Source: Limisphaerales bacterium
Lineage (GTDB): Bacteria > Verrucomicrobiota > Verrucomicrobiia > Limisphaerales > UBA11358
DNA length: 32,415 nucleotides
Assembly (NCBI GenBank): GCA_003151855.1
Contig: PLYV01000223.1
Coordinates: forward strand, 1-32,415
Direction: 5' to 3'
The position numbers and the translations under genes are program-made. The notes beneath the pieces are model-generated. The model saw nothing but the letters and a program-made list of their open reading frames with translations. It was not told the DNA's origin and made no database searches. Position 1 is the stretch's first letter; every line of letters begins with the position of its first letter. Shown piece by piece: positions 9,259-18,747 of the stretch.

Positions 9259-9489
9259 ATTTGGAAACTGGTCTTGTCAATCATGCGCCTTGGCTCAACT
9301 AATCCCCGGTTCTGATTGCGTTTTTTAATGGGCTACATTTCTATAAAGAATTAATCCTCGGCGCGCGCAATAGTTGTTGCGACTCTTCTTCCAAGAGTCC
9401 AGCCGCTGCGAATGGTCAAAAACCAGCACGCCAGCCGCCGGGAGTTCCAGATTATCATTGGGCACAGCGAGTGATTGTGCCCGTCAATG
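9259..9489. other. 231-bp convergent intergenic region
   Basis: The sialate esterase (plus) and the putative lipoprotein gene (minus) converge here. I see no strong hairpin followed by a T run on either strand. On the minus strand a stretch without a start codon reads LELPAAGVLVFDHSQRLDSW (about 9445-9386); it may be a fragment of a lost gene, but I cannot assign it. Confidence 0.3.
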
Positions 9490-10116
9490 TCAACGCGGCA
9501 AGCCACCCGCTGTAGCTGGCGTGACAAGCTGGTATTGGTCATCAAATATTTCCTGCGCTGAACCTCCAACCGCAGCCGCTTGATCTCCCGGTTTGAACAC
9601 CGCCGCGAGGGAAAGGACTTTGCCGGCAAACATGGCCTTGGTTGGCGCGTTGTATGCGATCACCTCCACCACCTGCGGCCGCGGCGATGGCAACTGCGCA
9701 ATTTGTGCGGAGGTCAGAAGCGGCACGCCAACAAAGGAAACCAAATAGTCAGCGCTGGAATACTTTTGCAGCAATTCAGCAAACTTACCCGCAGGCAGCG
9801 GTTCAAAGCCAGGCATCAGCACGGCTGGCATGGTCACTGTTTCCGTGGCGCTAATCTGAATTAATTTGCCCAAAGCATTGCGATAGGCGGCAATCGCCTG
9901 GCCAACGGGTGTCGGCTGGTTGTTGTCGCTTTCTCCAACTACCAAAACAATGCTGCCTTTGCCGCCGGACATTTCATTCAGTTTTGCCGCCATCACTACA
10001 CCCAAGGCCGTGTAACGATTGTTTTGAATATTGCTACTCTGGTGTTTGTCGCAGCCGTTCCCGGCCAGCAATGCAAGAATTACCGCGCCAACTTTGATAA
10101 AATCACCGGTTTTCAT
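9490..10116 (-). CDS. Putative lipoprotein of unknown function
   Basis: This 208-residue protein starts with a typical export signal, MKTGDFIKVGAVILALLAGNGC. The cysteine at residue 22 follows LLAGNG, a loose rather than canonical lipobox, so lipidation is possible but not certain. The body alternates hydrophobic strands and helices (SIVLVVGESDN, VIAYNAPTKAMFAGKVL) and could be a small alpha/beta domain. I recognise no family and assign no function. Its ATG lies five bases after the stop of the upstream pseudopilin gene on the same strand, so the two are very likely co-translated and may act in the same envelope process. Confidence 0.7.
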   Translation of the reverse strand: MKTGDFIKVGAVILALLAGNGCDKHQSSNIQNNRYTALGVVMAAKLNEMSGGKGSIVLVVGESDNNQPTPVGQAIAAYRNALGKLIQISATETVTMPAVLMPGFEPLPAGKFAELLQKYSSADYLVSFVGVPLLTSAQIAQLPSPRPQVVEVIAYNAPTKAMFAGKVLSLAAVFKPGDQAAAVGGSAQEIFDDQYQLVTPATAGGLPR

Positions 10117-10121
10117 AGGCT

Positions 10122-10886
10122 TTAACGCGGTTCATACCAGTTAGTGCCCCCGTCCGAGGCGAGCGCGCTTAATTTAAGCCATTTGTCCCAGGTCGCAGAG
10201 CCATCCATCCGCACCACCGCCAATCCTTCGGGATTGGGATGGCTAACACCGTTGTTGAAGGTGCCCGCGTTGCCACCTTTTAAGTGAGGCATATAGGAAC
10301 CCCAACTGGCACCTGCCCCAGGTTGCCAAAGCAAACAGGTCGCCAGCGTTTGAGAACCGGGTGTAAACCGGTCTGTCGTCTTGTGCGGGCGGATATAAGT
10401 AACGGTTCCTCCAAGCGTCATCGGCGCACTGGTTGAACGAATAGGTGTGCTATCAGGAAAAAAATCCCAGCCGATATAGCACCACGGGTTATTACCAGTG
10501 GTAGTCCCATTATCTGACGATACAAGCTCCCCGACGTTATTCCCGAGCAACGCTTTTGATCCACCCGGATAATGCCAGATACATTGGCACGCGAAGGCAT
10601 TGGAAACCATGCCGTATGTCATCATAGAATTAAATATGCCCACAAAAAAATGCGAAACATCATCCCCCCCCGGAGGAAAAGCATCCTTAAAGTCTCCCGC
10701 GTAAATCGTGGAAGCCAAACCAAGCTGGTGCAGGTTGCTCACGTCCACGGTGCGCCGCGCCCGCTCTTTGGCGCTGGCCAGCGCCGGCAACAGCATCGCC
10801 GCCAGTATCGCGATAATCGCAATCACCACCAGTAATTCAATCAAGGTAAATGCCGCCTTTTGTCGAACCATTTTCAGCTTGTTCAT
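10122..10886 (-). CDS. Type II secretion / type IV pilin-like pseudopilin with H-Xn-DG tail
   Basis: The protein is about 254 residues from ATG 10886 ([19 protein letters not shown]). A longer frame reaches 10961, but it would run through the intrinsic terminator at 10907-10944, so the inner start is preferred. The N-terminus is a class III prepilin signal, a short basic leader followed by [20 protein letters not shown]. The residue before the Phe is Ala, where Gly is usual at the prepilin peptidase cut site. A globular domain follows, with the C-terminal [18 protein letters not shown], close to the H-X9-DG motif of Verrucomicrobiota and Planctomycetota pseudopilin-like proteins, although the spacing here is eleven. 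Members of this group are numerous in these phyla and are thought to be periplasmic or secretion-related; a specific substrate is unknown. A putative lipoprotein gene follows directly. Confidence 0.85.
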   Translation of the reverse strand: MNKLKMVRQKAAFTLIELLVVIAIIAILAAMLLPALASAKERARRTVDVSNLHQLGLASTIYAGDFKDAFPPGGDDVSHFFVGIFNSMMTYGMVSNAFACQCIWHYPGGSKALLGNNVGELVSSDNGTTTGNNPWCYIGWDFFPDSTPIRSTSAPMTLGGTVTYIRPHKTTDRFTPGSQTLATCLLWQPGAGASWGSYMPHLKGGNAGTFNNGVSHPNPEGLAVVRMDGSATWDKWLKLSALASDGGTNWYEPR

Positions 10887-10906
10887 TTTTGACACTTTTA
10901 CTTTTG

Positions 10907-10944
10907 AAAAAAGGTCGCCGCGGCAATGCAAAACCACGGCGACC
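10907..10944 (-). terminator. Intrinsic terminator after the giant repeat-protein gene
   Basis: On the minus strand an 11-bp stem with one G-U pair (10944-10934 against 10923-10913, core GGTCGCCG/CGGCGACC) with a 10-nt loop is followed by six T (10912-10907). It lies 30 bp after the stop of the 2361-residue gene and 20 bp before the pseudopilin ATG. It should end the giant transcript and separates the downstream pair, which then needs its own promoter or read-through. Confidence 0.85.
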
Positions 10945-10973
10945 CCTTTATTTTCCATCAACGCATTCGATGA

Positions 10974-13900
10974 CTAATACTTCAGCCGGTAGAACACCGT
11001 GGGCTTGGCCGGATCAATCGTGATGGTGGCACTCCCATCGCCAACACCCGACACCGGGCTCCAGCCGGTCGGACTCAAACCAGTGGAGAGGTTGTTGGTC
11101 TGCGCCTCCAGCGTCCACCCTTGGCCGGCGGGCCAGGTCAGATGCAGCGAGTTTCCGCTGATGCTGTTGGTGATGACTCCCGGACCACTCGGGCCGGCGG
11201 TCACCACGCTCAACACACCATTGTTGAAGCTGTAGCCCAATCCGCTGCCGGCACTGCCAACCACGGTCAAGGTGCCCGTGCCGCCGCTCGGGAAGAGGCG
11301 GAAGCTGTTGCCCACCGCCAAGGCCGGGCCGAGGTTGTTGACCGTCAGCATGCCGCCGTAGGTCAACGTGCCGCTCACATTGACGAAGTCGTTGGACTGC
11401 GCCGGCGAGAGGCTCCGGTTGAGTTCGACCAGCGTGTTGCCGGACAACGAGAGATTGCCGTTGATGGTCAGCGTGCCGATGGACGCGCCGGGTGACAGCG
11501 TGCCAGCAGAATTGACCGTGACGGAATTGTTGACCGTGCCGGTGCCGCCAAAGGTGCCGCCATTCACCGTCACCGGGCTGGCAATGGTGCCGTTCACCAG
11601 TAATGTGCCGTTGCTGACCGTTGTCGCGCCGGTGTAGCTATTGGCCGTGGACAACAATGTGAGGGATCCCGACCCGACTTTGGTCAGGGCCGTGCCTCCG
11701 GTAGCCCAATCAATGATTTTTCCGGCAAAGGTTGTGCTGGTGCCCAACGCGCCCACTTCAAACGTGGTCGGCGACGCGGATGAGGAACCGCCTTTAAGAA
11801 TGGTATTCGCATTCGTGCCGGAAATACTGCCCATCTTGACCCGGGTGCAGGCAGGGTCTGCCACTTGCGTCACGCTGTAGCCAACGTCTCCCAAGTTCCA
11901 CGCCGTGCCGGAGGCATCAAAGTTGGTCACCTGTGCGCCCGTGCCGCCATCAGAGACACCGCTGTAGGCGATGCCGTTGAACACGAAACTATTGTTGTTG
12001 GCGGCGGAGCCGAGAATGATGGTTCCGTTAAACGTGGCGAGCGGATTGCCATTCCAAATCAATCCGGGCTGGTTGACCCCGCTGTTGTTCTGGAACTTGA
12101 GCGTTCCCGTGCCCGTCCAATTCACGTTGTCACCGGCCACCCACAGGTTGCCGTAGTTGTTCACGGAATCGTCAATCACGTTGGTGGTTCCGGCCGGAAT
12201 GACCAGGCTGTTGCCGAGGTAACAGGCGTTCGCGCTGTTCCAGGAACCGCCGCCGCCGGCTTGCACCACGATGGTGCCGTTGCTGAGGGTGAGCGCGCCG
12301 CCGCTGAAGGAATTGTCGGCTCCGTTGGGCAGGATTACCGAGCCGCCGAGAATCTTGGTGTCACCGGAATAGGTGTTGTTCTTGCTGATGGTGAATGCTC
12401 CCGAACCCACTTTCACCAGCGAGATCGGCCCCAAACTGTTCACGATCATGCCAGCATAGGTCGAACTGGCGTCACCATTCCCGATAGTCACGGTGGAGGC
12501 ATCCAGGCCCAGATTGTCAATAGTGCCCCAATCCGACAGACCGTTCATGGAGACATTGGTGCCATGCACGTCGAGGGTTGTGCCGCTGCTCAGAATCACG
12601 TTGCCCTTGCCCGCGCCACTCGGTATGGCGCCGCTGCTAGCCGCTATTAACATACCAGCGGAGAGGGTCGTATTCCCGGTGTAGGTGTTCGCACCCGCCA
12701 AGGTCACGCTGCCGGAGGAGACCGCCAGAGCGGTATTACCGGACACAGGCCCCGCCAGCGCGATGCCCGCGCCAGAATCGTTGACAATGAATCCAGGATT
12801 CAAAACCACGGGCGTGGAGATGGTTTGCAGATTGGCTGAACTGTTGTTCAGCGGGCCGCTCAAGGTCAGCGATTTGCCGGACGTGCTGCCAATCGTGAAA
12901 ACGTCCGCCGAACCATCAAAGGTCAGGCTCGCCACGTCGTAGTTTGCTTCCAGGTTCGGCGTCAAGCGCGTGCTGCCGGTGAAGATCACAGTGTCACCGG
13001 AATAGCCCGGCGCCAGACCGCCAGACCAGTTGGCATCGCTGCCCCAGTTGTCATTGGCCGCCAAACCGCTCCACGTTTCGGTGGTCGAATTGACGGTCAA
13101 GGTGGCCGCGCCGGTGCCTACCGCCGAACTGGTGTCCGTCGCTGCCACGCCGATGGAATCCGATCCCACCACGGCACCCGGGCCGACGACCACCGGGCCG
13201 TATGAATATTCATAGGTGCTGCCGGAGCTGGTCACCAGCGTCATGGCTTGCGTCGCCGAGCCTCCAATCGCACTTAAGTCCACCGTCACACTGCTGATGT
13301 TGTTCAGCGTTTTTTGCACGACCGCATACGCGGTCACCGACTGACCACGCGTAACCACCGTGGAGCCGTCAGCAACATTGGTGACCGTGACGCTGGTGAC
13401 GATCGGCGGAGGATTGACCGAATAATGCAGAACCACGTTTTTTCCACTGGCTTTGATCCACCAATTTGCGGAGTCGCCGGGCGGCGTGCTGTCAAACACC
13501 AGCACCGGAATGCTGCTCATCGTCAGCGTGCCGGTGACGCTGAAAAGAACATAGTCGCCCGTCTCATCCAAATTACCGCCGCCGGTCATGGCATTGATGT
13601 GAATCGTATCGGCCGTGCCGAGCTTGAGGTTGCCATTGACGACCACTTGGTCATTACCGGTCAGGTGATTATCGCTCAAGTCAAAGGCCGCCGAACCTCC
13701 GGCATTCATGGTCAAGTTGTTCTTGAAGGTCAAGGTGCCAACCACCCAGGCTCCCGCCGGCGAAATCGTCGAACCGCTGTTGGCCGTCGTCACGGCGCCC
13801 GTCACCGTGCCGATGCCGGACAAAGTCTGAGCGCTGCCCAGCGTGTAGGAACTCGCCGCCGAAACGTCGAACACGCCGCCGCTGCCCACGATAATGTTGG

Positions 13901-16900
13901 CGGTGCCGCTGATGTTGCCGCCGCCGCTCAGGGCCAAGGTGCCACCATTGATGAGTGTGTCACCGCTGTAGAGGCTGTTGGCCGTGAAGGTGAGCTTGCC
14001 GGAGCCGGTTGAATTCGTGAGCACCAGACCACCGGAGTTGCTGTTGGGGATGGCCGACGCAAAGGTCACGTTGGTGCCGTTCAAGTCAATCAAGATCGGA
14101 TTGCCGCTGTTGACGAAGTGCGAGGCGTAATCAGCCTGATTGGCCGCCGAGTATTGGAGCATGCCGCCACTGAAGGTAATGGGAGTGTTCGCGCTGAACA
14201 GATTGGCACCGCCAACGTTCAGAATACCATCAGAGATGTTAACGCCGCCGGTCATCGTGCTGGTTCCGCCAGTCAGCGTCAGCTTGCCCGTGCCGACCTT
14301 GTTGAGTGCCATCGTGCCACCGTTATCAAGGAGCCTGCCAGCGAATGTGGAATCCGCGTTAAGCCCGCCCACCTGAACAGTATGGAGTCCCGACCCGTTA
14401 CAGGCGAGGGTTCCCGCGCCACTCAGCGAGCCGAACTCAATCACTCCGCCAACGCCGAAATCAAGCGTCACAAAGCGATCCGGCGCGCCGCCAATGGACC
14501 AGGGAATCCCGGCGTTGCCTGAGGTCGTGGATTTGAACCGGACGACGGTCTGGTTGTTGCCGGTCAGCGGAATCGTGATGCTGCCGCCAGACATGGTGTT
14601 GGCGCTTAAACCGACGTTGAGGGAGTTGATTCCCGGAGACGCGCCGCCGAGGATCAGGTTGCCCGTTCCAGTCAGGCTGCCCCCGACCCAGAAATCGGAT
14701 ACCGCCCCCAGCTTGATGGTGCCGCCGCCAGCGCCCACCACGACATCATTCCACATCCCAACTCCCGCCGAGTTTTGCACGGTGCCGCCATTCAGCGTAA
14801 GAGTTCCCGTGCCGAGCGCTGCGTTGTTGCCAACGCCCACAATGCCGTTACTGATCGTGACGCCGCCGGTGAAGGTGTTCGCACCGGACAATATCAGTGT
14901 GCTGGAGCCGGCCTGGATCAATGAACCGGCACCGGAGATGATGCCGGACATGGTTTGCGCCGCCGTGCTGTTAAACCACAGCGCGCTCTCGACATCAACA
15001 TTGGTAGCATAGTTACCACTGCCCAACTGACCCGCGCCGGCAACTTGCAGCGTGCCGGCGGAAACGGTGACGGCACCGGTGAACGTGTTGGTGCCTGTGA
15101 GCGTGAGCGTATTGTTTCCAACCACGGTGAATCCAGCGCCTGTGTCGGAGACTGGACGAGTGATCGCCACGTTACCCACCGCCAAGCTAATGGTTGGCGC
15201 GCCGCTCAACGTCACCGGCACATCCAACGTCTGCACGTTGGCCGAGTTGTTGGTCAAGCCACCCGTCAGCGTCAGCGTGCTGCTGGAATTGGTGATGTCA
15301 AAGCTGCCAGCGCCACTGTTGAAGGTTAGCGAAGCCATGCTGGTGCTGGCATCCAAGTTGTTGGTCAGCCGGGTCGAACCGTCAAACGTCGCACTGTCGC
15401 CAGCGCCGGGGCCATGCCCCAAATTCCAGTTGCCGCCCGTGCTCCACTTATTGTCACTGCCGCCGCCGCTCCAGGTCGGATTGGAGTTGGCCACCGTGAT
15501 GCCCGTCACGGACCAAGCGGCACTGCCGCCATTATTCTGGTTGACCACACCGCTCACGGTGTAGCTCCCCGTCGCCAAAGTGCCAGACACATTGAACGTG
15601 CCGGTCCAGTTGCCGGCTCCATTGCCGCCCGGACCGGTCAGGGTGACCGGGTCGCCGGCTCCGCCCAAGCCATCCACGCCAACCGTCACACTGGTAATGC
15701 TCTGTCCCGATGCCGGCGTCACGTTCACGGTGATGGTGGTGCTCTGATAATGCACCAACGAACTGGGCGACGCGCTGGCGGAATTGACCGTGGGCGCACT
15801 GATGACCGTCAAGGCCGCACCCGCACCGGTGGTAGTCCCATAACTATCGGTCGCCCGAAGCCGATAGTAGGTGGTTCCTAAAGTCGAGGTGTTCGGCGTA
15901 TAGGTGGCGGACGTGGACGAGCCGGAAGCGTTCGCCCAGGTGTTGCTGTCAGGACTGCTCTGCCATTGGTAAGTTAAACCCGTGCCGGCACTGCTCACCG
16001 TCGCACTCGCGGTCACCGCCGTGTTCAGATAAACCGGACTGACCGGCGAAAAGGTTGTTTTTCCAACAGTGGGAGGAGCGCCCGGGACCTGATAATGAAG
16101 CACCACGGTGGTGGCAGACTTGACGATGCTGTAATAGCTCGAATTCGCCGGTGTGCTGGTGCCCCAAGCCAACGTGGGGGTGCCGCTTCCAGAAATGGAA
16201 CCGGCCGTAAACAGCGTGTAGTCCGCCGTATCAAGAGTGCTGGTGGTGATGGGATTGATCTTGATGGTGTCAGCACTGCCAATGGTGAGGGTGCCGGTCA
16301 CGGCAACCTTGTCATTTGCGCCGGCGGCGGAATTGCTGAGATCAAAGATGTTGGTTACTCCAGAACAGGTGACGTTGCCAGTGCAGGTCAATGTCCGGCC
16401 AGTCGTGGAATTGGTGCCCGGAGACAGAACCGTCGTCGAACCCAAAGACACATTGCCGCCGATGGTGCCCACGCCACCCACCGCAGTGCCGGCACCGCTG
16501 GCTGTAATCGCGTCGGAACCGGCGCCGGTCGCGCTATCCACCAGCAAGGTGCCGCCGCTGACCGTTATTGTGCCACCAGTGAGCGTGCTGGTGCCGGCAA
16601 GCTCCAGTGTCCCCGCGCCGGCTTTCGTAAAGCTCGAACTGCCGTTGGCAACCATTCCCCCCATGACACTCAAATCAATCCCGCCGGGCACCGTGCCTTG
16701 AGCAGTATTGATCGTCAACCCGTCCGCGCGCAGCACAATCGGCGCGTAGATGGTGGAAACAATATTGGTGGCCAGACTGTTGAGGCCGCTGCTCGAACCA
16801 TTGAAATTGATACCGGCCGTGCCCGTGTTGGCAACACTGTTTGTTATCGTGCCGCCCGTCAAATTGAACGTGGTGATCCAACCGTTGTTCCCGTTTTGCG

Positions 16901-18059
16901 CATTGTCCAGCGTGCCGCCGACGATGTTGACGGGCGTAGCCACTGCTCCGGAATTGTAACCCAACGCATCGGCAGCCGTCATCTTCACCGTCGCGCCGGG
17001 ATAGATGGTGAGCGTGTTCCTGACCTCCCCGTTGCCACCGCCAGCCCCCAAGGCCAGAGTTCCCTGATATACCAACGTGCCACCGGTGTAGCTATTTCCT
17101 CCGGTTAAAGTCAAAGTCCCCGGGCCGGCCTTGTAGAGAAGTTTAGCCGTCGAACCGTTATTTTGAATACTTGAATTAATCGTGCCGGTGTCTGGCACAT
17201 AAATGTAAAGCCCGTCATTGTTGGCTTTTAACGGTCCCGAACCATTGATGGTGCCGCCATTTTGAAGAATAATACCCGTGTCTATATAAGTATTGCCACC
17301 GTTATCCGTCAGGGTGGCACCACTCACCAAGAGCGAGGCCCAAGAGGCATTGGGGGACACGGTGGTATTACCAGTAACCTTCACGTTGTGCGCATCCGTA
17401 TTTGCTGCCGTTGTATAGGTAGCAGCCACAATCGTTCCGCCGCTGTTTCCGGCGCTCGCCCAGTCATAGGTATTATTGCCATTGTCGATCACAAACCCCG
17501 GACCCGTCAGCCCGGTATTGGCCACAGCACCAGAACGCCAGTTCCACCCATCGGCAGCGGTCGTGGTCTTGGTGCCGGTGCCTGATATAATCACCATCGC
17601 TCCTGCCGGGCCGTATTGGGTGGGCAAACTGCCAAGGGCGAGCGTGGCTCCTGCCCCCACATTCCATTTCTGGAGACCTGCCGCAGGTGTAATCGCCGCA
17701 TTGATCGTCTCGGTGCCGCTGGTCAGCGCACTGGCATCAATGCCGCCGGTGCCGAGCGTGAGGCCACTGCCGCCAATGGTGAACAAACTCGCGCCACTGT
17801 TGAAAGTCAGTTTATTGACCGTCAGGCCGGAAATGTTGTTGTTCAAGGTCAGGCCGGACGATCCCGCCGCGCCGAACACCAGCGAGTCGCCGTTGGCTGG
17901 TGGCGTGCTGCCGCCGGCCGTGGTCCAGTTGCCGGCCGTGGTCCAGTTCGCGTCGGTATTTCCGCCCCAGGTATCCGTGCCGGCAGCAAGAGCGGAGCCG
18001 GTTGACAGCGCCACTGCCAGAATAGCGCCGAACAGTTGTATGGTTGTTTTTTGTTTCAT
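10974..18059 (-). CDS. Giant secreted protein with autotransporter-associated beta-strand repeats (2361 aa)
   Basis: Residues 1-25 are a signal peptide (MKQKTTIQLFGAILAVALST, ending SALA). Three large homologous modules follow, each opening with a DTWGGNTDANWTTAGNW-like segment: near residues 27, 863 (SGGGSDNKWSTGGNWNLG) and 1658 (WSGLAANDNWGSDANWSGG). Each module contains many PATR units (PF12951) of the form LTLTGGNSYTGGTLVYQGTL, which predict a long right-handed beta-helix. Ig-like segments lie between modules (about 658-756, about 757-860 and again before 1658). The protein ends in a module finishing TVFYRLKY. There is no autotransporter beta-barrel, so classical type V secretion is unlikely despite the repeat family's name. 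It is probably a surface fibre or adhesin; ligand unknown. The sequence is low in charge and rich in Gly, Thr, Ser and Asn. Confidence 0.9.
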   Translation of the reverse strand: MKQKTTIQLFGAILAVALSTGSALAAGTDTWGGNTDANWTTAGNWTTAGGSTPPANGDSLVFGAAGSSGLTLNNNISGLTVNKLTFNSGASLFTIGGSGLTLGTGGIDASALTSGTETINAAITPAAGLQKWNVGAGATLALGSLPTQYGPAGAMVIISGTGTKTTTAADGWNWRSGAVANTGLTGPGFVIDNGNNTYDWASAGNSGGTIVAATYTTAANTDAHNVKVTGNTTVSPNASWASLLVSGATLTDNGGNTYIDTGIILQNGGTINGSGPLKANNDGLYIYVPDTGTINSSIQNNGSTAKLLYKAGPGTLTLTGGNSYTGGTLVYQGTLALGAGGGNGEVRNTLTIYPGATVKMTAADALGYNSGAVATPVNIVGGTLDNAQNGNNGWITTFNLTGGTITNSVANTGTAGINFNGSSSGLNSLATNIVSTIYAPIVLRADGLTINTAQGTVPGGIDLSVMGGMVANGSSSFTKAGAGTLELAGTSTLTGGTITVSGGTLLVDSATGAGSDAITASGAGTAVGGVGTIGGNVSLGSTTVLSPGTNSTTGRTLTCTGNVTCSGVTNIFDLSNSAAGANDKVAVTGTLTIGSADTIKINPITTSTLDTADYTLFTAGSISGSGTPTLAWGTSTPANSSYYSIVKSATTVVLHYQVPGAPPTVGKTTFSPVSPVYLNTAVTASATVSSAGTGLTYQWQSSPDSNTWANASGSSTSATYTPNTSTLGTTYYRLRATDSYGTTTGAGAALTVISAPTVNSASASPSSLVHYQSTTITVNVTPASGQSITSVTVGVDGLGGAGDPVTLTGPGGNGAGNWTGTFNVSGTLATGSYTVSGVVNQNNGGSAAWSVTGITVANSNPTWSGGGSDNKWSTGGNWNLGHGPGAGDSATFDGSTRLTNNLDASTSMASLTFNSGAGSFDITNSSSTLTLTGGLTNNSANVQTLDVPVTLSGAPTISLAVGNVAITRPVSDTGAGFTVVGNNTLTLTGTNTFTGAVTVSAGTLQVAGAGQLGSGNYATNVDVESALWFNSTAAQTMSGIISGAGSLIQAGSSTLILSGANTFTGGVTISNGIVGVGNNAALGTGTLTLNGGTVQNSAGVGMWNDVVVGAGGGTIKLGAVSDFWVGGSLTGTGNLILGGASPGINSLNVGLSANTMSGGSITIPLTGNNQTVVRFKSTTSGNAGIPWSIGGAPDRFVTLDFGVGGVIEFGSLSGAGTLACNGSGLHTVQVGGLNADSTFAGRLLDNGGTMALNKVGTGKLTLTGGTSTMTGGVNISDGILNVGGANLFSANTPITFSGGMLQYSAANQADYASHFVNSGNPILIDLNGTNVTFASAIPNSNSGGLVLTNSTGSGKLTFTANSLYSGDTLINGGTLALSGGGNISGTANIIVGSGGVFDVSAASSYTLGSAQTLSGIGTVTGAVTTANSGSTISPAGAWVVGTLTFKNNLTMNAGGSAAFDLSDNHLTGNDQVVVNGNLKLGTADTIHINAMTGGGNLDETGDYVLFSVTGTLTMSSIPVLVFDSTPPGDSANWWIKASGKNVVLHYSVNPPPIVTSVTVTNVADGSTVVTRGQSVTAYAVVQKTLNNISSVTVDLSAIGGSATQAMTLVTSSGSTYEYSYGPVVVGPGAVVGSDSIGVAATDTSSAVGTGAATLTVNSTTETWSGLAANDNWGSDANWSGGLAPGYSGDTVIFTGSTRLTPNLEANYDVASLTFDGSADVFTIGSTSGKSLTLSGPLNNSSANLQTISTPVVLNPGFIVNDSGAGIALAGPVSGNTALAVSSGSVTLAGANTYTGNTTLSAGMLIAASSGAIPSGAGKGNVILSSGTTLDVHGTNVSMNGLSDWGTIDNLGLDASTVTIGNGDASSTYAGMIVNSLGPISLVKVGSGAFTISKNNTYSGDTKILGGSVILPNGADNSFSGGALTLSNGTIVVQAGGGGSWNSANACYLGNSLVIPAGTTNVIDDSVNNYGNLWVAGDNVNWTGTGTLKFQNNSGVNQPGLIWNGNPLATFNGTIILGSAANNNSFVFNGIAYSGVSDGGTGAQVTNFDASGTAWNLGDVGYSVTQVADPACTRVKMGSISGTNANTILKGGSSSASPTTFEVGALGTSTTFAGKIIDWATGGTALTKVGSGSLTLLSTANSYTGATTVSNGTLLVNGTIASPVTVNGGTFGGTGTVNNSVTVNSAGTLSPGASIGTLTINGNLSLSGNTLVELNRSLSPAQSNDFVNVSGTLTYGGMLTVNNLGPALAVGNSFRLFPSGGTGTLTVVGSAGSGLGYSFNNGVLSVVTAGPSGPGVITNSISGNSLHLTWPAGQGWTLEAQTNNLSTGLSPTGWSPVSGVGDGSATITIDPAKPTVFYRLKY

Positions 18060-18274
18060 GGGTTGTTTAATGGGTTGCGTTTGAAAAATTAACGATTGAC
18101 GAACGACTACAGTCGCCGTCGAAGAGAAATCATATGGATTAGCTGCACTGTCTGGGACGTTTTGATGTTGGTTTGAATTGCTTAACTGACGGCAAAAACA
18201 AAATCATGGGGACGCTTTGGTTAAATTGTTTGGCTGTATGCCTCACTTTCCCACCAGTGCGACCAGCCTACAAA

Positions 18275-18289
18275 CTCTCTTTCGGATAG
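18275..18289 (-). promoter_or_regulatory. Shared 15-bp upstream motif, copy 2
   Basis: CTCTCTTTCGGATAG on the plus strand (CTATCCGAAAGAGAG on the minus strand) is identical to 4094-4108. It lies about 216-230 bp upstream of the ATG at 18059, in a 280-bp divergent spacer (18060-18339) that holds no gene. It could also serve the truncated fucosidase gene starting at 18340, but the orientation shared with copy 1 favours the minus-strand giant gene. Confidence 0.45.
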
Positions 18290-18339
18290 ATTTTGAATTA
18301 CTCCTCGCAAACCAAATTAGTTGAAACTATAAAGCTTTC

Positions 18340-18747
18340 ATGCCTCATCCATCACCTTTTGCCCGCCTGCCCTGGCCGCATCTGAATACCGCCCGCCGAT
18401 TTGGCGCGGGCCTGGTGGCCGGATTGGCACTGGTCGCCGGTGACAAGATTTTCGCTGAAACAACGGACAACGGCGCAATCACCCCCGACAACCCAGCCGT
18501 CGCCACCACCAGCCAGCCGTCCAATCCCGAACGTCAGGCCGCGCTGGCGACGTGGCAGGCTGCGCGATTCGGGCTGTTTCTGCATTGGGGTGATTATTCC
18601 GTCTATGGCGGCAATTATCACGGCAAGGATTTGTGGAGCGCGGAGTGGATTCAGGAAAACGCGCGCATCAGGCTTGGTGTGACGGTGTGGACTTGGACGT
18701 TGAACGATTCGGCCAGACGGTCAAGCGCGGCGGCAATCTGTTTCTGA
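18340..18747 (+). pseudogene. Truncated GH29 alpha-L-fucosidase (N-terminal part only)
   Basis: From ATG 18340 the frame gives a signal-like segment (RRFGAGLVAGLALVAGDKIFAE) and then the start of a GH29 catalytic domain: ATWQAARFGLFLHWGDYSVY and GKDLWSAEWIQENARI are characteristic of this family. Homology stops at about 18670, residue 110, where the DNA continues as an integrase gene on the other strand. The remaining 25 or so codons are read-through to a TGA at 18747. GH29 enzymes are usually 450-600 residues, and the nucleophile region is absent, so the product cannot be active. It likely removed fucose from glycans before it was cut, fitting the esterases and lyase nearby. Confidence 0.85.

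Noticed and set aside
10887-10961. Extended start of the pseudopilin gene at 10961
   Set aside because: The extension would translate the intrinsic terminator hairpin, and the class III leader needs only a short basic start, as given by ATG 10886.
11865-17108. Several plus-strand open frames of 130-337 codons (for example 11865-12650 and 16095-17108)
   Set aside because: All are antisense to the 2361-residue repeat protein and show no recognisable motif.
10974-18059. A CRISPR array or tandem-repeat locus suggested by the recurring GTGCCGCCGGTG-like words
   Set aside because: The words are codons of PATR repeats, spaced irregularly inside one long open frame; there are no constant repeats with unique spacers and no cas genes.
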